From: Anaerolineaceae bacterium
GTDB taxonomy: Bacteria; Chloroflexota; Anaerolineae; Aggregatilineales; Phototrophicaceae
Direction: 5' to 3'
Assembly (NCBI GenBank): GCA_026708325.1
Contig: JAPOVC010000014.1
Coordinates: forward strand, 434,001-498,000
Length of the DNA stretch: 64,000 nt
How positions within the stretch are numbered: position 1 is the stretch's first letter; each line of letters starts with the position of its first letter. Below, piece by piece: positions 1 through 13,554 of this stretch. Below the pieces are notes generated by a model. That model was not told the origin of the DNA. It saw only the letters and a program-made list of their open reading frames with translations, and made no database searches. The translations under genes were made by a program, and so were the position numbers.

Positions 1-179
1 GCGTCTTCGTCGGTGATTTCGCCGCCGAATTCTTCTTCAAAGGCCATGATGAGTTCCACCAGGTCCAGTGAATCGGCTTCGAGGTCTTCGCGGAAACGGG
101 CCTCGGGCACGACCCGGTCTTCATCCACACCCAGCAATTCAATCACAATCTTTTTGACACGCTCGTCAGTCGATTCCAT
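1..179 (-). CDS. acpP: Acyl carrier protein (3' part beyond window edge)
   Basis: Carries growing acyl chains on a 4'-phosphopantetheine arm in type II fatty acid synthesis, in the cytoplasm. The visible 59 codons run from ATG (177-179) to the window edge and cover about three quarters of a usual 78-80 residue ACP. The phosphopantetheine site is the DSLDLVE motif with Ser37, preceded by an acidic helix and followed by [11 protein letters not shown], the typical helix II/III region. A strong Shine-Dalgarno (GGAGG, minus strand, 186-190) sits just upstream and a near-consensus promoter lies at 231-259. It is divergent from the isoprenoid gene at 320. The C-terminus lies outside the window. Confidence 0.96.
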   Translation of the reverse strand, partial: MESTDERVKKIVIELLGVDEDRVVPEARFREDLEADSLDLVELIMAFEEEFGGEITDED

Positions 180-230
180 CGTTTCCTCCTGGTCAGTCGA
201 GCGCCTGGCTCATGGACCGCAAGTGGCAGA

Positions 231-259
231 AGTATACCGCTTCCCGCAACGCTTGCCAA
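231..259 (-). promoter_or_regulatory. Sigma70-type promoter of acpP
   Basis: On the minus strand TTGGCA (254-259), a 17-base spacer and TATACT (231-236). This predicts a start near 224 and a leader of about 45 nt before the acpP ATG. It abuts the oppositely oriented fni promoter at 262-290. Confidence 0.75.
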
Positions 260-261
260 TG

Positions 262-290
262 TTGACAGTCCATTTTGCCCCAGGTAGGAT
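262..290 (+). promoter_or_regulatory. Sigma70-type promoter of fni
   Basis: TTGACA (262-267), a 17-base spacer and TAGGAT (285-290) predict transcription from about 297. This lies downstream of an in-frame TTG at 275, so translation of fni must begin later, at ATG 320. Confidence 0.65.
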
Positions 291-319
291 CGTTCCGGCC
301 ACAACCGGAACCGGAACGC

Positions 320-1372
320 ATGAACGAATTGCGGGGATCGCCGGAAATCGAAGCTCGCAAGGCGGACCATATACGCATAAACCTTGAAGAAAACGTGCAG
401 TTTCCCGTGCTTGAGACGGGTCTGGAACAGTTTCGGCTGGAGCACAGGGCCCTGCCGGAACTCAATCTCTCGGAAGTTTGCACAACTACTGAATTCCTTC
501 GGAAATGCCTCGCGGCGCCCCTTCTCGTTTCCTCCATGACCGGTGGTACGGAACTGGCGCGCCGAATCAATCTGAATTTGGCCGCCGCCTGTCAGGAACA
601 CAACATCGCCATGGGCGTAGGCTCGCAAAGGGCGGCCATCGAGGACCCGTCCCTTGCCGGCAGCCTGCAGGTGCGCGGGGTTGCGCCAGACATCCTGCTG
701 TTGGCCAACGTTGGCGCCGTGCAACTGAATTACGGCTACGGGACCGACCAGTGCCGGCGAGCGGTGGACATGATTGAGGCCAACGCGCTGATTTTGCACT
801 TTAACGCCTTGCAGGAAGCGGTGCAGCCCGAAGGCGACGTAAATTTTGCCGGCTTGTTGCGTAAGGTCGAAAGGGTCTGCATGACTCTTGGCGTGCCGGT
901 AATCGCCAAGGAAGTTGGCTGGGGCTTTTCCGTTCAGGACGCGCGGGACCTGGCGAGCGCCGGAGTCGCAGCGATCGACGTGGCGGGCTCCGGCGGGACC
1001 TCATGGAGCGAAGTGGAATACCATCGCGCGCCGGACCGATTCCACGCGCGGGTCGCCGCCGCCTTCGCCAACTGGGGTATTCCCACCGCGCAGGCCATCA
1101 CCAACGCCCGCGAGGGCGCGCCCGGCCTTCCCGTGATTGCCAGCGGTGGCCTGCGGGACGGCATCGACGTCGCCAGGTGTATGGCCCTCGGCGCCAGCCT
1201 GGCCGGGCTGGCCAGTCCCTTCCTCAAGGCGGCCAATGAGTCGCAGGAAGCGGTCGACGAACTCATCCGCATACTGAAAAAGCAGCTCGAAATCAGCATG
1301 TTTTGCACGGGGGCCCGCGATATCGAGGCCCTGCGCAACACGCCCCTGTTGAGAGTGCAACGGGAAAAGTAA
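320..1372 (+). CDS. fni: Isopentenyl-diphosphate delta-isomerase, type 2 (FMN-dependent)
   Basis: Interconverts IPP and DMAPP with reduced FMN and Mg2+, supplying both C5 units for isoprenoid synthesis in the cytoplasm. The 350-residue length fits the family. Seen in order: RKADHI near residue 13, MTGGT near 73, GVGSQR near 100, [12 protein letters not shown], a [14 protein letters not shown] stretch (usually HLNPLQExxQPEGD), [18 protein letters not shown] and a C-terminal ASGGLRDG phosphate-binding loop. ATG 320 is preferred over the upstream in-frame TTG at 275 because the promoter at 262-290 would start RNA after 275. One base separates it from the prenyl synthase gene, so the two are almost certainly cotranscribed. 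Confidence 0.95.
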   Translation: MNELRGSPEIEARKADHIRINLEENVQFPVLETGLEQFRLEHRALPELNLSEVCTTTEFLRKCLAAPLLVSSMTGGTELARRINLNLAAACQEHNIAMGVGSQRAAIEDPSLAGSLQVRGVAPDILLLANVGAVQLNYGYGTDQCRRAVDMIEANALILHFNALQEAVQPEGDVNFAGLLRKVERVCMTLGVPVIAKEVGWGFSVQDARDLASAGVAAIDVAGSGGTSWSEVEYHRAPDRFHARVAAAFANWGIPTAQAITNAREGAPGLPVIASGGLRDGIDVARCMALGASLAGLASPFLKAANESQEAVDELIRILKKQLEISMFCTGARDIEALRNTPLLRVQREK

Positions 1373-1373
1373 C

Positions 1374-2390
1374 ATGTTTGCCGCCTTGCAGGAGCGTTAT
1401 GGCACGGCGCTGGACGACTATATCGATGAACTGTTGACCCTGTTGCCATCCGACACACCACAGCTGGCAACCATGGTGCGCTATCCCCTGGGTCTCGTAG
1501 ATGAAACGGGCAGTCCAGACTATGCGTCACGCGGCAAACGGATCCGGCCTGTCCTGCTACTGCTCGCCAACGAAGCGGCCGGCGGCAACTGGCATGCGGC
1601 GATTCCGGCGGCGGCAGCGGTTGAATTCCTGCATAACTTTTCCCTGGTACATGACGACATTCAGGACAACAGTTCCACGCGCCGGGGACGCCCGGCAGTC
1701 TGGAAACTGTGGGGGCGGTCCCAGGGGATAAACGTTGGCGATTTGCTTTTTGCCTTGTCCTTCTCCGCCCTCCAGGGACTGGGACGAAGGGGCGTCACTG
1801 CGAAGACCCGTCTCGCGGTAGAAGATGCCCTGACGGGAAGTTGCCTGGAGCTAACTCGCGGGCAATATCTGGACCTGCATTTCGAGGACTGCACGTCCGT
1901 TGCCCTGGACCGCTACCTGTCGATGATCATGGGCAAATCAGCAGCGCTGCTGTCATCCTGCGCCCGGATTGGCGCCACCCTGGCCGGCGCCAGTGCAGAT
2001 CGCGTCGAACACTACGCCAGCTTTGGTCTGAATCTGGGCATGGCATTTCAGATTCGTGACGATTACCTGGGCCTCTGGGGCGATCCCCGTCTGACGGGAA
2101 AGTCCTCTGCGACGGACATTCGCTCCCGCAAAAAGACCCTGCCCGTCCTGTTCGGAATTGAACACAGCAGGCAATTCGCCGACTTGCATCGAGAACCGCC
2201 GGAGGCTGATGAAGACGTTTCAGAGTTCCTTGCCCTGCTGGAAGAATCCGGCGCGCGGGAATTCACACAGGGCCGGGTGGAATGCTGGTCACGTGCTGCG
2301 CGGCAGTCTCTCGAGGCCGCTGACCCGACAGAGATTGCCGGCTCCCAATTGCACAGTCTCCTTGACGATCTGCTCCTTCGCGACCTCTAG
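1374..2390 (+). CDS. Polyprenyl synthetase (probable geranylgeranyl- or farnesyl-diphosphate synthase)
   Basis: Condenses allylic diphosphates with IPP to make a medium-length prenyl diphosphate. Its 338 residues hold both aspartate-rich motifs: DDIQD near residue 94, followed by RRGRPA, and DDYLGLWGD near 229, with SRKKTLPVL after it. The first motif has no two-residue insertion and is preceded five residues upstream by Phe, a pattern found in archaeal-type C20 synthases, so GGPP is the likelier product (inference; FPP is possible). It follows fni directly, so isomerase and elongating synthase are made together. Its stop codon shares the palindrome CTAG with the stop of hemW on the other strand. 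Confidence 0.9.
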   Translation: MFAALQERYGTALDDYIDELLTLLPSDTPQLATMVRYPLGLVDETGSPDYASRGKRIRPVLLLLANEAAGGNWHAAIPAAAAVEFLHNFSLVHDDIQDNSSTRRGRPAVWKLWGRSQGINVGDLLFALSFSALQGLGRRGVTAKTRLAVEDALTGSCLELTRGQYLDLHFEDCTSVALDRYLSMIMGKSAALLSSCARIGATLAGASADRVEHYASFGLNLGMAFQIRDDYLGLWGDPRLTGKSSATDIRSRKKTLPVLFGIEHSRQFADLHREPPEADEDVSEFLALLEESGAREFTQGRVECWSRAARQSLEAADPTEIAGSQLHSLLDDLLLRDL

Positions 2391-3550
2391 ACCAGGTCCC
2401 TGAATACCTGATTGGCAAGCAATCGACCTGCCGGCCGCAGGCGGATCCTGTCGCGCCTGATTTCCAGCAGACCTCTCCTTTCATGGGCCCGCAACTCATC
2501 TCCAAATATGTTTGTTACATCCTCGCCAAAGCGTCGGCTGAATTCATCACGGCCGATGCCTTCCTCCGTCAAACGCAGCCCCATGATCAGAGTTTCGCTG
2601 ATTCTTTCCTTGCGGGTCAAATGAACGACTTCTTCGGTTGCCGGTGTCGCAGGGTAATTCGCGCGATCCCCTCCCCCGTTGAAGGATTCGATGTACTCCC
2701 GCGGTGAGAGGCAGGTCCGTGTCCGTGTGCCCGCAACGTGGCCGTGCGCTCCAGGCCCCAGTCCAAGCCAATCCAGATTGCGCCAGTATTGCAGGTTGTG
2801 CCTGCATTCCTGGCCCGGAAGCGCCCAGTTGCTGATTTCGTACTGCCGATACCCGGCAGCCGCCAGGATTTCACTGGCAAGTTCATACTGGTCGGCAGCC
2901 AGGTCATCATCCGGAGCGGCGACCTCACCCCGCGCCACCCATTCCTGCAGGGGAGTACCGGCTTCAAGGCTCAAGGCGTATAGCGAAAGGTGTCCAGGTT
3001 TCAGCAAAAGGACTTCCGCAAGGGTCCGTTCCCAGTCCGCCAGGCTTTGCTCCGGGACGCCATAGATCAGGTCCAGATTGACCAGGCCGAAACCGGCCTG
3101 TCGCGCATTGAGGACGGCCTGGGCGACCTGATCGTTGTCGTGCCTGCGGGCAAAAAGTCGTAAATCGCGCGCCTGGGTCGATTGCACGCCTATGCTCAGT
3201 CGATTGACCCCGGCATCGAACGCTGCTGCAAGCCATTCCCGGTTCAGATCGTTGGGGTTGGCTTCTAGAGTGACCTCGACGTCTGCACAAACGTTGAAGC
3301 ACAGGTTGATGGTGCGCAGGATGTCGGCCAGTTGCTCCGCCTGCAGCAGGCTCGGCGTGCCACCGCCAAGAAAAACAGTGTGGACTGTACGGCCCCCGGC
3401 GCCAACAGCACAGCAGCGCAACTCGGCCAGCATGGCTTCAACAAAGGGTGGAATCAGGTGTTCCAGGCGGGTGTAGGTGTTAAAGGCACAGTAGGTGCAT
3501 TTCGACATGCAGAAGGGGATGTGGAGGTAGAGCGATAGAGAATGTGACAT
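2387..3550 (-). CDS. hemW: Radical SAM protein HemW (heme chaperone, coproporphyrinogen-oxidase-like)
   Basis: HemW proteins bind a 4Fe-4S cluster and heme and hand heme to respiratory enzymes; they resemble oxygen-independent coproporphyrinogen oxidase HemN but generally lack that activity. From ATG 3550 the protein has 387 residues, with the cluster motif C14-x3-C18-x2-C21 in HIPFCMSKCTYCAF. GGGTPS follows, then EANPNDL, RLSIGVQS, DLIYGVPEQ and the C-terminal HemN-type domain with QYEISNWA and HNLQYW. An upstream in-frame TTG (3586) would add 12 residues; ATG 3550 starts just before the conserved beta strand and has AGGG a few bases ahead. It is divergent from the response regulator gene. 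Confidence 0.9.
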   Translation of the reverse strand: MSHSLSLYLHIPFCMSKCTYCAFNTYTRLEHLIPPFVEAMLAELRCCAVGAGGRTVHTVFLGGGTPSLLQAEQLADILRTINLCFNVCADVEVTLEANPNDLNREWLAAAFDAGVNRLSIGVQSTQARDLRLFARRHDNDQVAQAVLNARQAGFGLVNLDLIYGVPEQSLADWERTLAEVLLLKPGHLSLYALSLEAGTPLQEWVARGEVAAPDDDLAADQYELASEILAAAGYRQYEISNWALPGQECRHNLQYWRNLDWLGLGPGAHGHVAGTRTRTCLSPREYIESFNGGGDRANYPATPATEEVVHLTRKERISETLIMGLRLTEEGIGRDEFSRRFGEDVTNIFGDELRAHERRGLLEIRRDRIRLRPAGRLLANQVFRDLV

Positions 3551-3592
3551 TGGCCCTGTCAGGATCACGTGATTCTCAGGATTCAAATTTGC

Positions 3593-3620
3593 TTGACTGC
3601 GGCCTGGGCGTGGCTATGAT
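3593..3620 (+). promoter_or_regulatory. Sigma70-type promoter of the response regulator gene
   Basis: TTGACT (3593-3598), 16 bases and TATGAT (3615-3620) lie 25 bases before the ATG at 3646. A perfect palindrome ATCACGTGAT (3564-3573) lies between this promoter and hemW and could be an operator for either gene. Confidence 0.7.
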
Positions 3621-3645
3621 AGCGCAAGATTGATCGGGAACCCGT

Positions 3646-4391
3646 ATGAACAGCGTGCCCGGCGACGACCCCCAACGCAAGCGCGCCCGCATTCTCGTCG
3701 TTGACGATGAACTGCGAATGATCGGATTCATTCGCATGAATCTGGAACTTGAAGGGCACCTTGTGCTCGAAGCTCACAACGGCTACGAAGCGCTTGAATC
3801 CCTGCGCAAGGACTTGCCGGACATCATTTTGCTGGACGTCATGATGCCCGAACTTGACGGCTTCGAGACCCTGCGCCTGGTGCGTGAAATTTCAGACGTA
3901 CCGGTCATCATGTTGACGGCGCGTGGCGAGGAAGAAGACAAGGTTCACGGCCTGGAACTCGGGGCGGATGATTATATTGCCAAGCCTTTCGGCCCACGGG
4001 AACTTTCCAGCAGGGTTCGCGCCGTTCTTCGCCGTTACGCAAGTTCGGCCAGCACCCCGCAGGAAGCCGTCCTTCGCGTGGATGATCGCCTCAGCGTGGA
4101 CTTCAATCGACGTGAGGTCATCGTCAGGGGTGAACACATCAAGCTGCGTCCCACAGAATATCGCTTGCTTTACCACCTGATCCAGAACGCGGGCTGGACG
4201 GTACCTCATGAACAGTTGCTGGCCCGTGTATGGGGCTATGAATACCGCGAAGAGGCGCATTACGTGCGACTTTACGTCAATTATCTGCGAGAAAAAATCG
4301 AGGAAGACCCTTCCAGTCCAGTCTATATCCTGACGGAACGCGGCGTCGGCTATCGCTTTGTGGACTTCCGCCCGGCCAGCGTGGAGAACAG

Positions 4392-4395
<4 letters not shown>
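3646..4395 (+). CDS. OmpR/PhoB-family response regulator (orphan)
   Basis: A two-domain transcription factor of 249 residues. The receiver domain (about 14-128) has the acidic pair D20-D21, the phosphoacceptor D64 in LLDVMMP, the switch Thr in MLTARG and the conserved Lys in AKPFGPREL. The C-terminal winged helix (about 145-245) shows the family pattern [24 protein letters not shown] and [10 protein letters not shown] followed by RGVGYRF. All receiver residues needed for phosphorylation are present, so it should be a classical switch. No histidine kinase lies beside it; the partner must be encoded elsewhere. The stop codon overlaps the stop of the convergent deaminase-like gene by four bases. 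Confidence 0.93.
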
Positions 4396-7223
<2,828 letters not shown>

Positions 7224-7300
7224 CATTGCGATTTGATTGGCCTGTTCAGTCCACGGGCCAGCGCGTATACTTGGGGCATTGTGAAGGTTGCGAGGGCGCC

Positions 7301-8299
7301 ATGGTTGCCGGAGCGCGAGGTGTTGATGCACAGGAAATCCAGGGTGCGCAACACAACATTGTGCAGTACGTCGCGCAGCAAATCGCCCGCAACGTCAGTC
7401 AGGTCATCATTGGCAAACGCAACGAAATCAGCCTGACGGTCCTGGGTCTGTTAAGCCAGGGTCACATTCTCATTGAGGACATCCCGGGCGTGGGCAAAAC
7501 GATGCTGGCGCGAGCCCTGGCCCGCTCAATTGGCTGCAGCTTCAGTAGACTTCAGTTCACGCCAGACATGTTGCCTTCGGACGTGACCGGCGTGTCCATT
7601 TTCAATCAGAAAACACGGGAATTCGAATTTCGGCCCGGCCCCGTCATGGCGCAAATTGTGCTGGCCGACGAGATCAACCGTGCCACCCCAAAGACCCAGG
7701 CCGCCCTGCTGGAGGCGATGGAAGAACGGCAAATCACGGTGGACGGCGTATCCTGGCAAATGGAAGAGCCCTTTCTCATTCTGGCCACGCAAAACCCCAT
7801 CGAATACGAAGGTACCTTCCCTTTGCCGGAAGCCCAGGTCGACCGCTTCCTGATCCGCATACGACTTGGCTATCCGGCCCCCAATGAGGAATTCGCGGTA
7901 CTCGGGGCCCAGCAATACCGCCATCCCATCGAAAACATGAGCCAGGTGGTGACGGTTGAGGAGTTGGGCGCGGCGCAACGCGCTGTGCGCGAAGTGTACG
8001 TCGCCGAAGAGATCAGAAACTACATCATCGAGTTGGTCAATGGCTCGCGCCAACACCCGGATGTTTACCTCGGCAGCAGTCCCCGCGGTTCCCTGGCCCT
8101 GTTCCGTTGTGCCCAGGCGCGCGCCGCCATGGCGGACCGGGAATTCGTGATTCCCGATGACGTGAAGGCCCTTGCAGAAGTCACACTGGCACACCGCATT
8201 ATAGTCGGCCCATCGTCACGCATCCGTGACGTGTCGTCCCGTCGCATCGTTCAGGAAATCGTCAACAATACCCCCGTGCCGGGGGCGTCCATCCAGTAA
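7301..8299 (+). CDS. MoxR-family AAA ATPase
   Basis: MoxR ATPases act as chaperones that remodel or activate partner complexes, usually with VWA or DUF58 proteins encoded beside them. From ATG 7301 the protein has 332 residues. It shows the family start VIIGKRNEI, Walker A GVGKT near residue 63-67, [14 protein letters not shown], Walker B LADEINRA, sensor 1 ATQNP, and [13 protein letters not shown] with the arginine finger region. An ATG at 7226 would add 25 residues but lies upstream of a TATACT -10 box at 7266-7271, so 7301 with GAGGG ahead is preferred. The DUF58 gene follows after six bases. Confidence 0.92.
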   Translation: MVAGARGVDAQEIQGAQHNIVQYVAQQIARNVSQVIIGKRNEISLTVLGLLSQGHILIEDIPGVGKTMLARALARSIGCSFSRLQFTPDMLPSDVTGVSIFNQKTREFEFRPGPVMAQIVLADEINRATPKTQAALLEAMEERQITVDGVSWQMEEPFLILATQNPIEYEGTFPLPEAQVDRFLIRIRLGYPAPNEEFAVLGAQQYRHPIENMSQVVTVEELGAAQRAVREVYVAEEIRNYIIELVNGSRQHPDVYLGSSPRGSLALFRCAQARAAMADREFVIPDDVKALAEVTLAHRIIVGPSSRIRDVSSRRIVQEIVNNTPVPGASIQ

Positions 8300-8305
8300 G
8301 TTTTC

Positions 8306-9577
8306 ATGCAGAACCGGCGCCACGGGCTTTGGCTGCTGCTCCTGCTTAGCCTTGCACTGGGGGCCTGGACAGGCAGGGACTTCTTCTTTCGGATGGCCTG
8401 GCTGTTTGCCGGCCTGCTGGTTGTTTCCGTCTTGTGGTGCTGGTTCACCCTGCGCCATATCAGCCTCATCCGGCAAACCCTGGCCCGGCGGGCCCAGGTT
8501 GGCGGCAACCTGGGTGAACACCTGGAAATCCGAAACCGCTCATGGCTGCCGGGCCTGTGGCTGGAATTGCGGGATTATTCCAGCCTGCCCGGACACAGGG
8601 TCAGCCAGGTTGTACCGGCCCTGGGTCGTCGCAAGGCCTGGGAATGGGACGTAGGCACAAAATGCCTGGCGCGTGGCGAATTCCGCCTTGGGCCCATGAC
8701 CCTGGCAAGCGGTGATCCTTTTGGCTTCCACTACGCAATACGCAAGCTGGACGAGATTTCCAGAATTATCATTTATCCAGCGACTGTGGGCCTGGAGTCC
8801 TTTGAGTTGCCCTTTGGCGAAATCACGGGTGGCAACATTTTGCGCCGCCGGACCCACTACGTAACGACCAATGCCACTGGCGTTCGCGACTACGCTCCGG
8901 GGGACAGCTTCAACCGCATTCACTGGCGCAGCAGCGCCCGACGCAACAGCCTCATGGTCAAGGAATTCGAACTGGACCCGCAGCTCGACATCTGGATTCT
9001 AATGGATTTCTCCGCGGAATCGCTCGTCGAGCATGACTCCCTGCAGCGGGTGAACGGCGACGGGCCGGCCATCACTACTGATGCCCTGCCCCGTTCGACC
9101 GAGGAATACGGCGTCGTGGCGGCAGCCTCCCTGGCCCGACACTTCCTTGAAGAGGCTGATCGTGCGGTCGGCTTTGTTGCCTGGGGGCCAAAACGGGAGA
9201 TTCTCCAGCCCGAAAGTGGAGAACGACAACTCAACCAGATCCTGCAGATTCTTGCCGTCGGCCGCAGTGTATCCGGGCATTCACTCGAACAAATGCTCGC
9301 CGTCGAAATGCCCCACATGACGCGCGGGACTTCCCTGATCATTGTCACATCGTCGCTGGACGTCCGTTGGGTTCGGGAAGCGCGAGTCCTGAAGCGTCGC
9401 GGGGTCCGTCCGCTCTGCATTCTGGTGGACCCTTTCTCATTTGGCGGTGAGCAACCCGCCGACGATTTGCTGGCGAACCTTCATCTCGAGCGCATTCCGG
9501 TCGTCCCCATCCAGATGGATGACGACATTGCCTTCGCCCTTTCCCGCCGCTCGGCCGTGCGCCTGTCCACTTTCTGA
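8306..9577 (+). CDS. DUF58 domain-containing membrane-anchored protein
   Basis: DUF58 proteins accompany MoxR ATPases; their biochemical role is not established. This 423-residue protein starts with two hydrophobic segments (about residues 7-22 and 28-46) that should anchor it in the membrane. A soluble part follows. The DUF58 signature lies near residue 200: the YVTTNATGVRDYAPGD region, then RIHWRSSARRNSLMVKEFE, followed by a VWA-like strand DIWILMDFSAE. It sits six bases after the MoxR gene and shares one base (TGATG) with the next gene, so the three are probably one operon. Confidence 0.9.
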   Translation: MQNRRHGLWLLLLLSLALGAWTGRDFFFRMAWLFAGLLVVSVLWCWFTLRHISLIRQTLARRAQVGGNLGEHLEIRNRSWLPGLWLELRDYSSLPGHRVSQVVPALGRRKAWEWDVGTKCLARGEFRLGPMTLASGDPFGFHYAIRKLDEISRIIIYPATVGLESFELPFGEITGGNILRRRTHYVTTNATGVRDYAPGDSFNRIHWRSSARRNSLMVKEFELDPQLDIWILMDFSAESLVEHDSLQRVNGDGPAITTDALPRSTEEYGVVAAASLARHFLEEADRAVGFVAWGPKREILQPESGERQLNQILQILAVGRSVSGHSLEQMLAVEMPHMTRGTSLIIVTSSLDVRWVREARVLKRRGVRPLCILVDPFSFGGEQPADDLLANLHLERIPVVPIQMDDDIAFALSRRSAVRLSTF

Positions 9578-11163
9578 TGCGACCGGGGCTGCTCTATCTG
9601 ACGGTATTCGTCAGCGGAATGAGTACGTTGGCCATCGAACTCACCGCCACGCGCCTGCTGGGAAATGTGTTTGGCACCAGTAACCTGGTCTGGGCCAACG
9701 TCATCGGCCTGATGTTGCTTTACCTTAGCGTCGGGTATTTCCTCGGCGGTCGGCTTGCAGACCGTCACCCAAATCCGCGAAACCTGTTCCGCCTTGTCCT
9801 TTGGGCCGCCTTTTTCAGTGCGCTCATTCCCCTGCTTTCGCGTCCCATCCTTCAGGGAGCGGCAAACGCCGTAATCAACGTGGACGCCGTCGTCGTCGTG
9901 GGCGCCTTCCTGTCGGTGCTGGTGCTGTTTGCGGGGCCGGTAACGCTGCTGGGTTGCGTGCCACCCTTTGCCATGCGACTGGCCATTGACGACCTGAACA
10001 TGACGGGCCAGGTCTCCGGCAAGATCTATGCAATCAGTACCCTGGGAAGTTTGCTCGGCACCTTCCTGCCGGTACTGGTCTTCATTCCGGAAATCGGGAC
10101 CCGCAATACCTTTCTCCTTTTTGCCGCCCTGCTTTACCTGATGGCACTTGCCGGGCTTTGGCTCTGCGACGGGCGATTTCCCCTGCGCAATTTGTGGATG
10201 CCGCCTGTCATCGTCCTGATTGTCCAGCTGGTCAGCAGCGGTCCCCTGCGGGCGGCGCCACCAGGGCGCAGCCTGTTGCTGGAGCAGGAGAGCGCCTACA
10301 ACTACATTCAGGTGCAGGAAGACAGACAGGGTTACCGTTATTTGTATCTGAACGAAGGTCAGGGAATCCACAGCCAGTGGCACCCGGAGCGCATCAATTA
10401 CGGCCGCACCTGGAGTTTTTTTCTCACGGCTCCATGGTTCAATGAATATCAGGGAGATGAGCAGCCAGTGGAATCTCTGGCCATTGTTGGTCTGGCCGGT
10501 GGCACGGTCGCGCGCCAGTACCACAGTGTATATGGCGAGATACCTGTCGATGGCATCGAAATTGATCCGGCCCTGATCGACGTCGCCATGAGCTGGTTTG
10601 GCATGGACGCCATTCCGGGCCTGCGCACCTGGGCGGCCGATGGTCGCGTTGCCCTGCGACAGTTGCCGCGTCAGTACAGCGTGATCGCCCTGGATGCCTA
10701 TCGTCCACCCTACATCCCCTGGCACCTGACCACAGTCGAATTCCTTCAGGAAGCGCGTGGCCGTTTGCTGCCAAATGGCGCGCTCGCCGTAAACGTTGGC
10801 CGCACCCACAGCGACCGGCGCCTGGTGGATGCCATGACTGCAACCCTCCTGCAGGTTTTTCCGGACGTGCACGTCATGGACGTGCCAAACTCATTCAATT
10901 CGATTCTGGTGGCGACCAGCCAGCAGACCCAGGCGGGCACCCTGGCCCGAAACCTCGCCAGTCTGCCCCAAAATGCCAGTCCGGTATTGCGCGAGGCCCT
11001 TGCGCTGGGGGTTGCGAGCCTGGTGCCAACGGTCGCGGGTGACCTGATTTTCAGAGACGATCACGCGCCGGTTGAACGCCTCGTCGATTCCCTCGTGCAG
11101 GACTTTCTCCTGTCGGGAGACGCGGCCCGTTACATACCCGACCCCTTCACTCAGGGCACTTGA
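9577..11163 (+). CDS. Fused membrane domain / spermidine synthase-like protein
   Basis: Residues 1-225 form about seven hydrophobic segments of the type called fused MFS/spermidine synthase, starting VFVSGMSTLAIELTATRLLG. Residues 235-490 form a Rossmann methyltransferase-like aminopropyltransferase fold, with GLAGGTVARQY as the nucleotide loop, VDGIEIDP as the acidic ribose-binding strand, and DAYRPPYIPWHLTT in place of the usual catalytic D-x-TDP loop. Because that loop is altered, polyamine synthesis cannot be assumed. The protein begins in the overlap TGATG with the DUF58 gene. Its TGA stop lies inside the -35 box of the following kinase promoter. The substrate is unknown. Confidence 0.85.
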   Translation: MRPGLLYLTVFVSGMSTLAIELTATRLLGNVFGTSNLVWANVIGLMLLYLSVGYFLGGRLADRHPNPRNLFRLVLWAAFFSALIPLLSRPILQGAANAVINVDAVVVVGAFLSVLVLFAGPVTLLGCVPPFAMRLAIDDLNMTGQVSGKIYAISTLGSLLGTFLPVLVFIPEIGTRNTFLLFAALLYLMALAGLWLCDGRFPLRNLWMPPVIVLIVQLVSSGPLRAAPPGRSLLLEQESAYNYIQVQEDRQGYRYLYLNEGQGIHSQWHPERINYGRTWSFFLTAPWFNEYQGDEQPVESLAIVGLAGGTVARQYHSVYGEIPVDGIEIDPALIDVAMSWFGMDAIPGLRTWAADGRVALRQLPRQYSVIALDAYRPPYIPWHLTTVEFLQEARGRLLPNGALAVNVGRTHSDRRLVDAMTATLLQVFPDVHVMDVPNSFNSILVATSQQTQAGTLARNLASLPQNASPVLREALALGVASLVPTVAGDLIFRDDHAPVERLVDSLVQDFLLSGDAARYIPDPFTQGT

Positions 11164-11189
11164 CCCTGTTTTCCGGCGGGGGGTATACT
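11160..11189 (+). promoter_or_regulatory. Sigma70-type promoter of the kinase-ahcY operon
   Basis: TTGACC (11160-11165), 18 bases and TATACT (11184-11189). The -35 box contains the TGA stop codon of the upstream gene. Transcription should start near 11197, before the ATG at 11238, ruling out an in-frame TTG at 11160. Confidence 0.75.
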
Positions 11190-11237
11190 TCCCGCCGTTG
11201 CGGCACGACCATCCCGACCACGCCTGCAGGGCAGGAT

Positions 11238-13516
<2,279 letters not shown>

Positions 13517-13554
13517 CCGTCACGTCGTCAGAAATGCAGGTTTCTGAATCCACA

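Noticed and set aside
275..319. TTG start extending fni by 15 residues
   Set aside because: It lies upstream of the predicted transcription start (promoter 262-290), and the added residues do not resemble the family.
9481..10872. 463-codon minus-strand open frame opposite the DUF58 and membrane-synthase genes
   Set aside because: It is antisense to two genes with clear family motifs, is low-complexity and Gln/Gly-rich, and has no ribosome site; GC-rich third positions create such shadow frames.
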